64,000 bases of DNA from Gemmatimonadaceae bacterium (GTDB taxonomy: Bacteria > Gemmatimonadota > Gemmatimonadetes > Gemmatimonadales > Gemmatimonadaceae), in contig JAICKA010000007.1 in NCBI GenBank assembly GCA_025928185.1, positions 1-64,000 of the forward strand, read 5' to 3'. Below the pieces are notes generated by a model. It saw nothing but the letters and a program-made list of their open reading frames with translations, did no database searches and had not been told where the DNA came from. This document shows positions 24,052 through 31,816 of the stretch, piece after piece. A program made the translations under genes and the position numbers. Numbering within the stretch: the first letter of the stretch is position 1; every line of letters starts with the position of its first letter.

Positions 24052-25106
24052 AGGTCGCAATTCTTTTCGATGGCGCGTCGGCGTACGCGAAGGAGCCGGA
24101 CCAGCTCATCCTCGGTACGGTCCAGGCGATCGAACGCTCGCTTGTCGCCGAAGGCAACGACGTCGGCTACGTGCCGGTGTACCACGACGGCAAGTGGATC
24201 GAGAAGCTACGCCGCGGCAAGTTCGACCTCGCGTTCAATATGTGCGAGGGCATCGACGGCATCGCCGCGCTCGAGTCGGCGGTGATCTCGGTGCTCGAGC
24301 TGTTCAAGATTCCGTTCACCGGCGCCTCCAGCTACACCACGGCCATCTGTCTCCGTAAGCACGTCGTGAATGGATTGCTGGAGAAGGCCGGCCTGCCGGT
24401 GCCGCGCTTCGCGTGCATTCGTCGCGGCGACCCGCTGTCGAGCGTCGGCTACCCGGCGATCGTGAAGCCCGCCGCGGAGGACGCGTCACTCGGCGTCGAA
24501 CAGCGCTCCGTGGTGCGCAACACACGCGCACTCGCCAGCCGCGTCGAAGCGATGCTCGAGCTCTGGGACGAGGTGCTCGTGCAGCGCTTCGTCGACGGGC
24601 GAGAGGTGAACGTCGGCATCCTCGGCGACACCGTACTGCCGATCTCGGAGATCGACTTCAGCCGCATGCCGCAGGGCCGCTGGCACATCGTGACCTACCA
24701 GTCGAAGTGGGCGACCGGCAGCGTCGACGACGTCGGCACCGAGCCCCGCTGTCCGGCGCGTCTGCCGTCGAAAGTCGCGCAGGAAGTGCGGCGCGTCGCG
24801 CTGCGCGCCTGGCAGCTGGCGGGCGGCTTCGGGTACGGCCGCGTCGACATGCGCATTGACGCCAACGGCCAGCCGTGGATTCTCGAGGTGAACGCGAACC
24901 CGGACATCGCGCCGGACGCGGGCCTCGCCCGCATGGCCGGCGTATCGGGGATGGATTACGGAGCGCTCATCCGCGACATCTGCGAGCGCGGACTCGCGCG
25001 TGCACGGCAGGCGCCTCCACCCGACGAGTGGGCGCTCGCGCAATCCTTGTCCGGCGTCGAGCTCCCGCGGCACGAGCTGGATCTCTTCGCCGCTGGCGGC
25101 GAGTGA
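24048..25106 (+). CDS. ATP-grasp ligase 2 (D-Ala-D-Ala ligase-like)
   Basis: 352-residue ATP-grasp protein paralogous to the preceding ligase. Seen: VKVAILFDGASAYA, DLAFNMCEGIDGIAALES, FKIPFTGASSYTTAICLRK, the lysine strand YPAIVKPAAEDASLGVEQ, VQRFVDGREVNVGILG, and the metal-binding DMRIDANGQPWILEVNANPD. Starts with GTG overlapping the upstream stop by 4 bp. Two ligases in tandem suggest two successive couplings or a two-subunit enzyme; the substrates are unknown. D-Ala-D-Ala synthesis for the cell wall would need only one and is usually placed with mur genes. Confidence 0.88.
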   Translation: MKVAILFDGASAYAKEPDQLILGTVQAIERSLVAEGNDVGYVPVYHDGKWIEKLRRGKFDLAFNMCEGIDGIAALESAVISVLELFKIPFTGASSYTTAICLRKHVVNGLLEKAGLPVPRFACIRRGDPLSSVGYPAIVKPAAEDASLGVEQRSVVRNTRALASRVEAMLELWDEVLVQRFVDGREVNVGILGDTVLPISEIDFSRMPQGRWHIVTYQSKWATGSVDDVGTEPRCPARLPSKVAQEVRRVALRAWQLAGGFGYGRVDMRIDANGQPWILEVNANPDIAPDAGLARMAGVSGMDYGALIRDICERGLARARQAPPPDEWALAQSLSGVELPRHELDLFAAGGE

Positions 25107-25107
25107 C

Positions 25108-25662
25108 ATGTCAGTTCGACTCGGAGCGCTGCAACGTGGTCATCGCCACCGGCTCCGGGAGATTCTCGACGCCACGTCGGTGTTTCGCGAGTCGGAGATC
25201 GACGTCGCGCTCGAGTTGTTCGACGAGGTGTTCGCCGCGGGTCCGGCGCGTGCGCCGTACGACCCCGGCGATGGTGTGGCGAGCTACGAGTTCGTAGGGT
25301 CGTTTTCGCGTGACGATCAACTCGTGGGCTACGTCTGTTACGGTGCTACGCCGGGAACCGATCGCACGTATGACCTCTACTGGATCGCGGTGCATCCGCA
25401 GTTCCAGGGAGAAGGCGGCGGTTCGCGGTTGCTGGGCGAGGTGGAGCGCCGGCTTCGCGAACGCGAAGCACGCATGCTCGTTGTCGAGACGTCATCGCGC
25501 GACGAATACAGCGACACGCGCCGCTTCTATGAAACGCGTGGTTACACGCAGGCAGCCCGCATCACCGATTTCTACGCCCCCGGCGACGACCGGGTGATCT
25601 ACACGAAGCCGTTCCCCGCACCTCAACCATCTCCGACCGAACGCGGAGTCATCGCCAAATGA
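25108..25662 (+). CDS. GNAT family N-acetyltransferase
   Basis: 184-residue acetyl-CoA-dependent acyltransferase. The GNAT core is GYVCYGATPGTDRTYDLYWI, then AVHPQFQGEGGGSRLLGEVE (the acetyl-CoA-binding Q-x-x-G-x-G), LVVETSSRDEYSDTRRFYE and TRGYTQAARI. It is one base past the ligase 2 stop and overlaps kamA by 4 bp. A GNAT beside a lysine 2,3-aminomutase recalls AblA/AblB, which make N-epsilon-acetyl-beta-lysine, but AblB identity cannot be established from sequence reading alone. Confidence 0.85.
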   Translation: MSVRLGALQRGHRHRLREILDATSVFRESEIDVALELFDEVFAAGPARAPYDPGDGVASYEFVGSFSRDDQLVGYVCYGATPGTDRTYDLYWIAVHPQFQGEGGGSRLLGEVERRLREREARMLVVETSSRDEYSDTRRFYETRGYTQAARITDFYAPGDDRVIYTKPFPAPQPSPTERGVIAK

Positions 25663-26840
25663 GCGACTGGCAGAAGATACTTCACGAAAGCGTGGCTACC
25701 CTCGACACCCTGGCCGAGCGATTCGGCTCGGACGTCATCGACGTCGAGGCGCTCAAGCCGGCCTTCGACAATTTTCAGATGCGAATCACGCCGAACGCCC
25801 TGAGCACGATCAAGGAAGTCGGCGATCCGATGTGGCAGCAGTACGTGCCGACGACGCAGGAGCTCGACATCGTCGATGGCGTGATCGACTCGCTCGACGA
25901 GGACGGCGACTCGCCCGTGCCGAACATCACCCACCGCTATCCGGACCGCGTGCTCTTTCTCGTCAGCCCGGTGTGCGCGAGCTACTGCCGGTTCTGCACG
26001 CGTCGGCGCAAGGTGGGCGATCCCGAGAAGATCCCGCTCAATCAGTACGACTCGGCGTTCGAGTACATCCGGGAGCACCCCGAGATACGCGACGTCATCA
26101 TGTCCGGCGGCGACCCGATGATGCTCTCCGACCGCCGGCTCGAGTACATCTTCCAGAAGCTGCGCGAGATTCCGCACGTCGAGATCATCCGGCTGGGCAG
26201 CCGCATCACGAGCCACCTCCCGAGCCGCATCACGCCCGAGTTCTGCGAGATGGTGAAGAAGTACCATCCCGTGTACATGAACACGCACTTCAACCACCCG
26301 GCCGAGCTGACGCCGGAGACGGTCGCGGCGCTCGGCCGCCTCGCGGATGCCGGCGTGCCGCTCGGCTGCCAGACGGTGCTCCTTCGGGGCGTGAACGACG
26401 ATCCGGAAGTGATGAAGGAGCTGATGCAGAAGCTCCTCAAGGCGCGCGTGCGGCCGTATTACATCTACATGGCCGACCAGGTCGCCGGCGGCGAGCACTT
26501 CCGCACGACGGTCGAGAAGGGATTAGAGATCGTGAAAGCCCTGCGCGGCTGGACGAGCGGCCTGGCCGTGCCGCACTTCGTGATCGACTCGCCTGGGGGC
26601 GGCGGCAAGGTGCCCCTCCTGCCGGAATACGTGGAGGAGATCAACGAGGACGAAGTGATCTTCCGCAACTACGAGGGCCGCCGGTTCGTCTACAAGCAGC
26701 CGCGGCAGCCCGCGATTGCCGCATCCGGGTGCGGCGACGCGGCTGCCGCGCAGTTGGACATCGTGTCGATCCAGGCGGGCAAGAAGCCGCGGAAGTCGAC
26801 GAAGACGGCGGTTGGGCGGAAGCGGAAGACGGGAACCTGA
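25659..26840 (+). CDS. kamA: Lysine 2,3-aminomutase family radical SAM enzyme
   Basis: 393-residue radical SAM/PLP enzyme moving an amino group from C2 to C3, lysine to beta-lysine in characterised members. The [4Fe-4S] motif is CASYCRFCTRRRKVG and the SAM-binding stretch is DVIMSGGDPMMLSD. The PLP lysine lies in DSPGGGGKVPLLPEY, and RPYYIYMADQVAGGEHF is typical. An Ala/Lys-rich tail of about 50 residues extends the C-terminus. EpmB (EF-P modification) is shorter and normally accompanies EpmA, which is not here. Last gene of a four-gene overlapping operon; its stop lies in a strong hairpin. Confidence 0.88.
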   Translation: MSDWQKILHESVATLDTLAERFGSDVIDVEALKPAFDNFQMRITPNALSTIKEVGDPMWQQYVPTTQELDIVDGVIDSLDEDGDSPVPNITHRYPDRVLFLVSPVCASYCRFCTRRRKVGDPEKIPLNQYDSAFEYIREHPEIRDVIMSGGDPMMLSDRRLEYIFQKLREIPHVEIIRLGSRITSHLPSRITPEFCEMVKKYHPVYMNTHFNHPAELTPETVAALGRLADAGVPLGCQTVLLRGVNDDPEVMKELMQKLLKARVRPYYIYMADQVAGGEHFRTTVEKGLEIVKALRGWTSGLAVPHFVIDSPGGGGKVPLLPEYVEEINEDEVIFRNYEGRRFVYKQPRQPAIAASGCGDAAAAQLDIVSIQAGKKPRKSTKTAVGRKRKTGT

Positions 26841-26867
26841 CGGACGCGGAGCGTCCGTCAGGTTCCC
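26831..26867 (+). terminator. Perfect 17-bp hairpin at kamA stop
   Basis: Arms 26831-26847 and 26851-26867 are exact complements around the loop GGA. The left arm contains the kamA stop codon. There is no T-run, so it may act as an mRNA 3'-end stabiliser or Rho-linked terminator. Confidence 0.65.
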
Positions 26868-26868
26868 G

Positions 26869-26937
26869 TCAGTAAGACAGTAGGGCGGCGGCCTGCGGCC
26901 GCTGTACGGTGGGCGGCCCGAGGCCGCCTGTAAGACG
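26869..26937. repeat. GTAAGAC-bounded double hairpin
   Basis: Two GC hairpins (GCGGCC/GGCCGC at 26888-26902; GGCGGCC/GGCCGCC at 26912-26928) are framed by two GTAAGAC direct repeats (about 26871 and 26930). This looks like a short palindromic extragenic repeat unit. A further stem ACTCGGAT/ATCCGAGT follows at about 26960-26980. Confidence 0.55.
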
Positions 26938-26995
26938 ATGCGAACCGCTCGGGCTGGCTACTCGGATCTCACATCCGAGTTCTGGGTAGTTCGCG

Positions 26996-27027
26996 TTCCA
27001 CCGTTCATCCGTTCCACCATTCCACCG
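26996..27027. repeat. GTTCCACC word array
   Basis: Repeated GTTCCACC/ATTCCACC/GTTCATCC words end at the stop of the EF-G-like gene. The reverse complement (GGTGGAAC) matches the tandem octamers at 7578-7593, also next to a gene stop. Confidence 0.6.
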
Positions 27028-27030
27028 TTT

Positions 27031-29133
27031 TCAGACCGCCACTTCCACTTCCCTGCTCTTCGCCGACTCGTCCACGACCTTCTCGACCACGTCGTGCGGC
27101 GCCTCTTCGTATCCTTTGAAGTGCCGGTGGAACGTCGCGCGGCCGTGCGTCATCGACTGCACCGAGGTCGCGTAGCTGTGCAGCTCCGCCTGCGGCACCA
27201 CGGCGCGAATCACCGTGCCGCCATCCGCGGGCTCGGTGCCCAGAATGTGGCCGCGGCGCGCTGAGAGATCGCCGAGCACGTCGCCCATGTAGTCGTCCGG
27301 CGTGGTGATTTCGAGTTCGTCGAGCGGCTCGAGCAGCACCGGCTTGCACTTGGCAGCCACCGATTTGAACGCGAGAATCCCCGCCATCTTGAACGACATC
27401 TCGTTCGAGTCGACGGTGTGATACGAGCCGTCGAACAGCTCGACCTTGAAATCCACCAGCGGATATCCCGCGAGCACGCCGCGCTGGGCTGCTTCCTGAA
27501 TGCCCTTGTCGACCGCGGGCACGTACTGCCGTGGGATCGAGCCGCCGACGATCTGATCGACGAACTCGTAGCCGCTGCCGCGCGGCTGCGGCGCGAATCG
27601 CACCCAGCAGTCGCCGAACTGCCCGCGCCCGCCGGACTGCTTCTTGTGCCGACCCTGCCCTTCGGCCATCGCCTTGAGCGTTTCGCGATACGCGATCTTC
27701 GGCTTCGACAGCTCGGCGGTCACCGAGAACTTCCGCTTCAGCTTCGCCAGCGCCACCTCGAGGTGCCGCTCGCCCAGGCCGGAGACGATCGTCTCGTGCG
27801 TCTCGGTGTTGTAGCTGATCTCGAAGGTCGGATCTTCGTCGTGCAGGCGATGCAACCCCGCCTGGAGCTTCTCCTCGTCGGCGCGGTTCGCCGCGTGAAC
27901 GGCCATCTGCACCTGACCTTCGGGAAACGCGATCGACGGCAGGCGCACGGGATGCTGCCTGGTCGACAGCGTGTCGTTGGTATGCGTGTTCCGCAGCTTG
28001 GCGACGCAGCCGATGTCGCCGGCGTGCAGCCGCGGCATCTCGATGCGCTCGCGACCTTGTGCGCTGCAGAGATGATTGAGCTTTTCCGCGGTGTTGCGCG
28101 TGGCGTTGTACAGCTCTTCGCCGTTCACGATCGAACCCGAGAACAGCCGGAAGAACGTCACTTCGCCGACGTGCGGCTCCGAGGTCGTCTTGAACACGAG
28201 CGCCGCCGGAGGCCCGTCGTCCGTCGCGTGGATCTGCACGGTGTCGTCGCCTTCGGCGCCGGTGAACGCGTGCAGCTCCTCCATCTCGTAGGCGTTCGGC
28301 ATCAGCTCGACGATCGTCGACAATACCGCCTGCATGCCGTAATTCAGCTCGCTCGACACGCAGAACAGCGGGAACAGCTCCATACGCTGCATGGCGGCCT
28401 TCATGCCCGCGATCGCCTCCTCCCGCGTGATCTCGCCGCCTTCCAGATAATGCTCGAGCAGCGAGTCGTCCGTCGCGGAGATGGACTCGATCAGGTCCTG
28501 ATAGTAGCGGTCGAACAGCGGCTGCGCTTCGGCCGGAATATCAGTTTCCTCATAGGCGCCCGTTTTCGCCCCGCGCGCGTAGACGTGGGCGCGCCGGGTG
28601 AACAGGTTCACGACGCCATGAAAGTCGGCGCCCTGGCCGATCGGGATCTCGACCGGAATCACCTTGGGCGACAGCCGCGTCCTGATCTGCTGGTAGATTC
28701 GATCGAAGTCGGCGTGCTCCTTGTCCATCATCGAGACGACGAACAGCACCGGGTCGCGGCGGGCGACGGCTTCGCGGAACATGCGCTCGGTGCCGACTTC
28801 CACGCCCGAGGTGGCGGGGACGACGCACAAGGCGCCGTCTGCGGCGGCGAGTCCGGCCACGGCGTCGCCCTGGAAGTCGAGATACCCTGGCGTGTCGATC
28901 AGATTGATCTTCGCGTCCTGCCACTCGGCGAACGCGCAGCCGAGGCTGATCGAATATCCTCGCTCGATCTCTTCGGCCCCAGTGTCGGTCAGCGCGGTGC
29001 CGTCCTTCACCGATCCGTGCCGCTTGCTGCTTCCAGACACGAAGGCGAGCGCATCGACCAGACTGGTCTTGCCGCTCGCCCCGTGTCCAACGACCGCGAT
29101 GTTCCGGATCTCCGAACCCGTGTACTCCCTCAT
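27031..29133 (-). CDS. EF-G-like translational GTPase (FusA2-type)
   Basis: 700-residue protein with all five EF-G domains. G1 is GHGASGKTSL and the switch I region is ERGYSISLGCAF. G3 reads DTPGYLDF, with Tyr in place of the catalytic His of DTPGH. The G4 position reads SMMDKEHADF in place of NKxD. Domain IV carries GGRGQFGDCWVRFAP and domain V ends with MTHGRATFHRHFKGYEE. The substitutions place it with EF-G2-type paralogs and not the main elongation factor; its role could be ribosome-associated without normal translocation. A small gene lies 27 bp upstream in the same direction. Confidence 0.9.
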   Translation of the reverse strand: MREYTGSEIRNIAVVGHGASGKTSLVDALAFVSGSSKRHGSVKDGTALTDTGAEEIERGYSISLGCAFAEWQDAKINLIDTPGYLDFQGDAVAGLAAADGALCVVPATSGVEVGTERMFREAVARRDPVLFVVSMMDKEHADFDRIYQQIRTRLSPKVIPVEIPIGQGADFHGVVNLFTRRAHVYARGAKTGAYEETDIPAEAQPLFDRYYQDLIESISATDDSLLEHYLEGGEITREEAIAGMKAAMQRMELFPLFCVSSELNYGMQAVLSTIVELMPNAYEMEELHAFTGAEGDDTVQIHATDDGPPAALVFKTTSEPHVGEVTFFRLFSGSIVNGEELYNATRNTAEKLNHLCSAQGRERIEMPRLHAGDIGCVAKLRNTHTNDTLSTRQHPVRLPSIAFPEGQVQMAVHAANRADEEKLQAGLHRLHDEDPTFEISYNTETHETIVSGLGERHLEVALAKLKRKFSVTAELSKPKIAYRETLKAMAEGQGRHKKQSGGRGQFGDCWVRFAPQPRGSGYEFVDQIVGGSIPRQYVPAVDKGIQEAAQRGVLAGYPLVDFKVELFDGSYHTVDSNEMSFKMAGILAFKSVAAKCKPVLLEPLDELEITTPDDYMGDVLGDLSARRGHILGTEPADGGTVIRAVVPQAELHSYATSVQSMTHGRATFHRHFKGYEEAPHDVVEKVVDESAKSREVEVAV

Positions 29134-29160
29134 GGCATTCTCTCCTGCGCGAGAGTCCGT

Positions 29161-29406
29161 TTACGGCAGCATGCCGATTCGCGGGGCTTGTGCGAGCCAC
29201 GCGCGCAGGGTGGCGTCGTCGATGCGGTCGTCGAGCATCACGGGATCGGCGCTGATCGCGCGTTCGGATTGGCGTGCGTCGCTGATGCAGGAGAAAACGA
29301 TGGCGGCGCCGTCGACGACGGCGCTCCACAGTTTTCCACTGTCATCGGCGAACACACGCGCGCCCTCGGACGCCTGGCGGATCGTGGTGTTGGCGAACCT
29401 GGTCAT
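29161..29406 (-). CDS. Small hypothetical protein upstream of EF-G-like gene
   Basis: 81-residue soluble protein (starts MTRFANTTIRQASEGARVFA). Short beta segments (SGKLWSAVVDGAAIVFSCIS) are followed by a helix ending RAWLAQAPRIGMLP. The Met at 29406 is preferred over 29442. Probably co-transcribed with the EF-G-like gene 27 bp downstream. No family recognised. Confidence 0.6.
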   Translation of the reverse strand: MTRFANTTIRQASEGARVFADDSGKLWSAVVDGAAIVFSCISDARQSERAISADPVMLDDRIDDATLRAWLAQAPRIGMLP

Positions 29407-29474
29407 CGGCTCCTCACCCTGTCCTTCCTTAGGCTGGTGCACGGAAGGCGGGGAGTCAAGCTCGACTGGACCGA

Positions 29475-29625
29475 GCCCCTAGTCGCTAGGCGCTAGGTGC
29501 TGGTGGGCGACTAGCTGTCAGCTCCTGGATTATACGTAGCCGTGAAGGTCAGTCGAGCTGGAGGTGGCGACTAGCAACCAGTCTCCAGCAACCCACTAGC
29601 CGCTAGCAACTAGCCCCTAGTCGCC
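29475..29625. repeat. CTAGTCGC / GCGACTAG word array
   Basis: The gap between 29406 and 29617 is filled with CTAGTCGC, GCTAGGCGC, GCGACTAGC and ACTAGCCGCTAG words in both orientations (29475-29520 and 29565-29625), giving inverted arms. The right edge overlaps the stop of the 29617-30156 gene. No coding potential is seen. Confidence 0.65.
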
Positions 29626-30156
29626 TTCCGTTTCAAACGCCAACCCGTCCGCTTCGCGCAGGCGCTCGATGATCGACTCGAGCGGCGCGAAGACCGGTGC
29701 GGTCAGTCCGACGATCGGACCGATCGACACGGTGATCGCCCGGCGCGCGCCTTCCGGCCAGTCGGGCATCGACAGCCCGGCCACCAGACGGCGAATCAAC
29801 TGACCGCATTCGCCGAGCAGCTGGCGGGCCGTTGCGTGCAACGTCTCGAGCGAGATCTCGAGATCGGTGGTGATCAGCTCTCCCGATGCATCACGCCAGG
29901 CCGCATCTCCCACCGCGCCACGTTCGGGCCACACACCGAGATGTCTGATCGCCTCGGGTCGACCGTCCTTGGACCGATGAGATTCAACGGCTGCGGCCAG
30001 CGCCAGCGCCACGGACTCCGGGCTTGGTTCGCCGTAGAGAGTCACGATGTCGCGCGACGGCCGCTCGAAAGAATGCAATGGCGATGGAACGGAGTTCACA
30101 TGCGCCAGCACTGGCGAGTGATCGGGGTTTTCCTCGAGCATCACGAGGATGTCCAT
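29617..30156 (-). CDS. Hypothetical protein
   Basis: 179-residue protein starting MDILVMLEENPDHSPVLAHV. The start at 30156 is chosen because AGGAGGGGGG stands immediately upstream; the frame is open to 30240. The central part (SPESVALALAAAVESHRSKD) and the C-terminal half (SLETLHATARQLLGECGQLI, then RRLVAGL) look helical. Function not recognised. A 17-bp palindrome lies about 165 bp upstream. Confidence 0.6.
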   Translation of the reverse strand: MDILVMLEENPDHSPVLAHVNSVPSPLHSFERPSRDIVTLYGEPSPESVALALAAAVESHRSKDGRPEAIRHLGVWPERGAVGDAAWRDASGELITTDLEISLETLHATARQLLGECGQLIRRLVAGLSMPDWPEGARRAITVSIGPIVGLTAPVFAPLESIIERLREADGLAFETEGD

Positions 30157-30256
30157 ACCCCCCTCCTGAAAGTGATACTGCTCACTCATCTCTAGCTGCC
30201 TCGCGACCGTGGACGTTCGACGCACGACGACGGTGAACATCGGCGGTCACCTGTCG

Positions 30257-30277
30257 AAACCCGCACGACACGGGTTT
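30257..30277 (-). terminator. Possible terminator of membrane protein gene
   Basis: Stem AAACCCG/CGGGTTT with a 7-nt loop, 128 bp beyond the stop of the 30405-30932 gene. The poly-T tail is missing, so this is a weak call. Confidence 0.3.
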
Positions 30278-30320
30278 GTTCCTTGTATCAACCGCTCTGC
30301 CGCGTCTTCGGTCACATGAG

Positions 30321-30337
30321 TGGAACATAATGTTCCA
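30321..30337. promoter_or_regulatory. 17-bp palindrome TGGAACATAATGTTCCA, operator candidate
   Basis: Perfect inverted repeat (TGGAACAT, A, ATGTTCCA) with an extra half site ATGTTCC at 30340-30346. It lies upstream of the 29617-30156 gene and after the 30405 gene stop. It looks like a dimeric repressor site. The GAAC-5-GTTC spacing is one base longer than the GAAC-4-GTTC box of Gram-positive LexA, so I do not name a regulator. Confidence 0.45.
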
Positions 30338-30404
30338 TCATGTTCCCGCTCGCAGCATTTCCTTGCGCCACGGCACGCATTCACGCGTTCGCGCACGCAC
30401 CAAC

Positions 30405-30932
30405 TCACGCGGTCGTCTCGCGCGATTCGCCGCGCGAAAAGGCAAAGCGTATGCCCGCTACGAGCGATGCCGACAGAATCACCGCGAGCACGACGCGATC
30501 GCCGAGCGGCAGCAACGTCGCGATCCCCGCGCCGGTGACGTGCGCAGCGCTCCATGAGTACGTCAGCTCGGCCGCCCCGACGACGAGCGCCGCGAGCACA
30601 TCGCGGCCATCCCACGATCGCAGCAGCCACACGAACACCGCCGTCCAGACGAACGTCGCGACGAGATGAAGCAGCAGGCCCGCGAGGACGAGTCTGCTCG
30701 ATCCCGCACCCAGCTCGCGTCCGAACAGCACCGACGCGATCGCGGCGAATGGCAGACTCGCGCCGCCCACACGATGTCCCATCGCGATCAGCGCGCCCGT
30801 AGTCGCGGACGCGGCGAGTGTACCGATGGTCGTGATGATCGAGGTGGCGGAAGCGGGTCGTCCGTGCACGTCCCAAAGGAAGCGGCGTGCTACCGTACGC
30901 TCAAGTGGCGTTGCGGTTTCGTAGCGCGCCAC
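30405..30932 (-). CDS. Integral membrane protein, hypothetical
   Basis: About 175 residues with four predicted membrane segments (IITTIGTLAASATTGALIA, ASLPFAAIASVLF, LVLAGLLLHLVATFVWTAVF, ALVVGAAELTYSW) and a final hydrophobic helix. The start is uncertain. An ATG at 31004 would put the upstream gene's terminator hairpin inside the reading frame, so the GTG at 30932 is preferred, though no good ribosome binding site is seen. No family recognised. Confidence 0.5.
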   Translation of the reverse strand: MARYETATPLERTVARRFLWDVHGRPASATSIITTIGTLAASATTGALIAMGHRVGGASLPFAAIASVLFGRELGAGSSRLVLAGLLLHLVATFVWTAVFVWLLRSWDGRDVLAALVVGAAELTYSWSAAHVTGAGIATLLPLGDRVVLAVILSASLVAGIRFAFSRGESRETTA

Positions 30933-30961
30933 GCGCGGCTCATCATCCGCGCCGACAAAAA

Positions 30962-30990
30962 AGCCCCGGCGACATTCGCCGGGGCTTTCT
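30962..30990 (-). terminator. Intrinsic terminator of the 31010-31690 gene
   Basis: AGCCCCGGCGA and TCGCCGGGGCT pair around a short CAT loop, followed on the minus strand by a run of T. It lies 20 bp after the gene's stop. Confidence 0.88.
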
Positions 30991-31009
30991 TGTGATGGAG
31001 ACATCGCGA

Positions 31010-31690
31010 TCACATCCGTCCGTCGACCTGGACGCAGTTCGTCGGATCGTTCTGGTCCGTGCAGCCGTCGCCGGCGCCCACCAGGTAACCCGAGAAGTGC
31101 TCGATGCGGCGCCACACGTTGCCCGAGCGCAGATCGATGTGCGTGCGCAGCGTCGGATCCGTCAGCGACTCGTCGATCGGCTGAGCGCCGAGGCTCGGGA
31201 TGTACAGGAGGTCCGGAAGCAGATTCGAGCTCGTGACGCCGATGAGCGCCTCGTGATAGATGTTCGTCGAAAGCGTCACCCACTTGTGGCGACTACGGGT
31301 CGGCACGAAGCGAAGCGGCGTGTCGAAATCGATCAAGAGCTGACCCGCCTGCACACCGTACGTCGCGGTAACGTGCACGTCGGACTTCGATGCCTGGCAC
31401 GGGGCGTCCCAATCCCCGTAGCCCGAGGTCGCCGGATCGCACACCGAATGCGCCGGGAAATCGAGCGTGAACACGCCGCCGAAGTCGACCTGACCACCAC
31501 GGGCCGGGATGACGAAGCTCTGCGTTTGCATGCCCATGGGCTCGATCGACTTGTTGATCCGATCGAAGCTCGACGTAGGCGTCAGCGCATCGCGCGACGC
31601 CGTCTCACGCGGAGCGACCGCGTTGTCGGCGCACGCAGCGGCGCCGATGGTGACGGCCGACACGAGAAGTGCAGAAATGAGTTTGCGCAT
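31010..31690 (-). CDS. Secreted protein, hypothetical
   Basis: 226-residue exported protein. The signal is MRKLISALLVSAVTIGAAAC, with a possible lipobox AAAC at residue 20. The mature part is beta-rich (FVIPARGGQVDFGGVFTLDF, VHVTATYGVQAGQLLIDF, LSTNIYHEALIGVTSS). It contains two cysteines around a DWDAPC segment and two near the end (DGCTDQNDPTNCVQ), which may form disulfides. The frame is open to 31789, but 31690 puts the signal peptide first. A good terminator follows. Function unknown. Confidence 0.7.
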   Translation of the reverse strand: MRKLISALLVSAVTIGAAACADNAVAPRETASRDALTPTSSFDRINKSIEPMGMQTQSFVIPARGGQVDFGGVFTLDFPAHSVCDPATSGYGDWDAPCQASKSDVHVTATYGVQAGQLLIDFDTPLRFVPTRSRHKWVTLSTNIYHEALIGVTSSNLLPDLLYIPSLGAQPIDESLTDPTLRTHIDLRSGNVWRRIEHFSGYLVGAGDGCTDQNDPTNCVQVDGRM

Positions 31691-31816
31691 TGGGATGCTT
31701 ATTTCGGGAAACCTCCAATCCCGCACGTTGTGGGTTGTCCACACCGCGAGAGTGGAGGGAACATACTGCTCAGTCAGGATTATCGCCACGCGGAGCGCAG
31801 GGATAAACCACCTGTA

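Noticed and set aside
25659-26840. EpmB (EF-P lysine aminomutase) assignment
   Set aside because: No epmA or efp gene is nearby, and the long C-terminal region and operon context fit the KamA type better.
27418-29496. 692-codon plus-strand frame opposite the EF-G-like gene
   Set aside because: It lies fully antisense to a clear translational GTPase, and its translation has no recognisable motif.
30933-31004. ATG at 31004 as start of the 30405 membrane gene
   Set aside because: The terminator hairpin of the upstream gene would lie within the first codons, so translation from there is unlikely.
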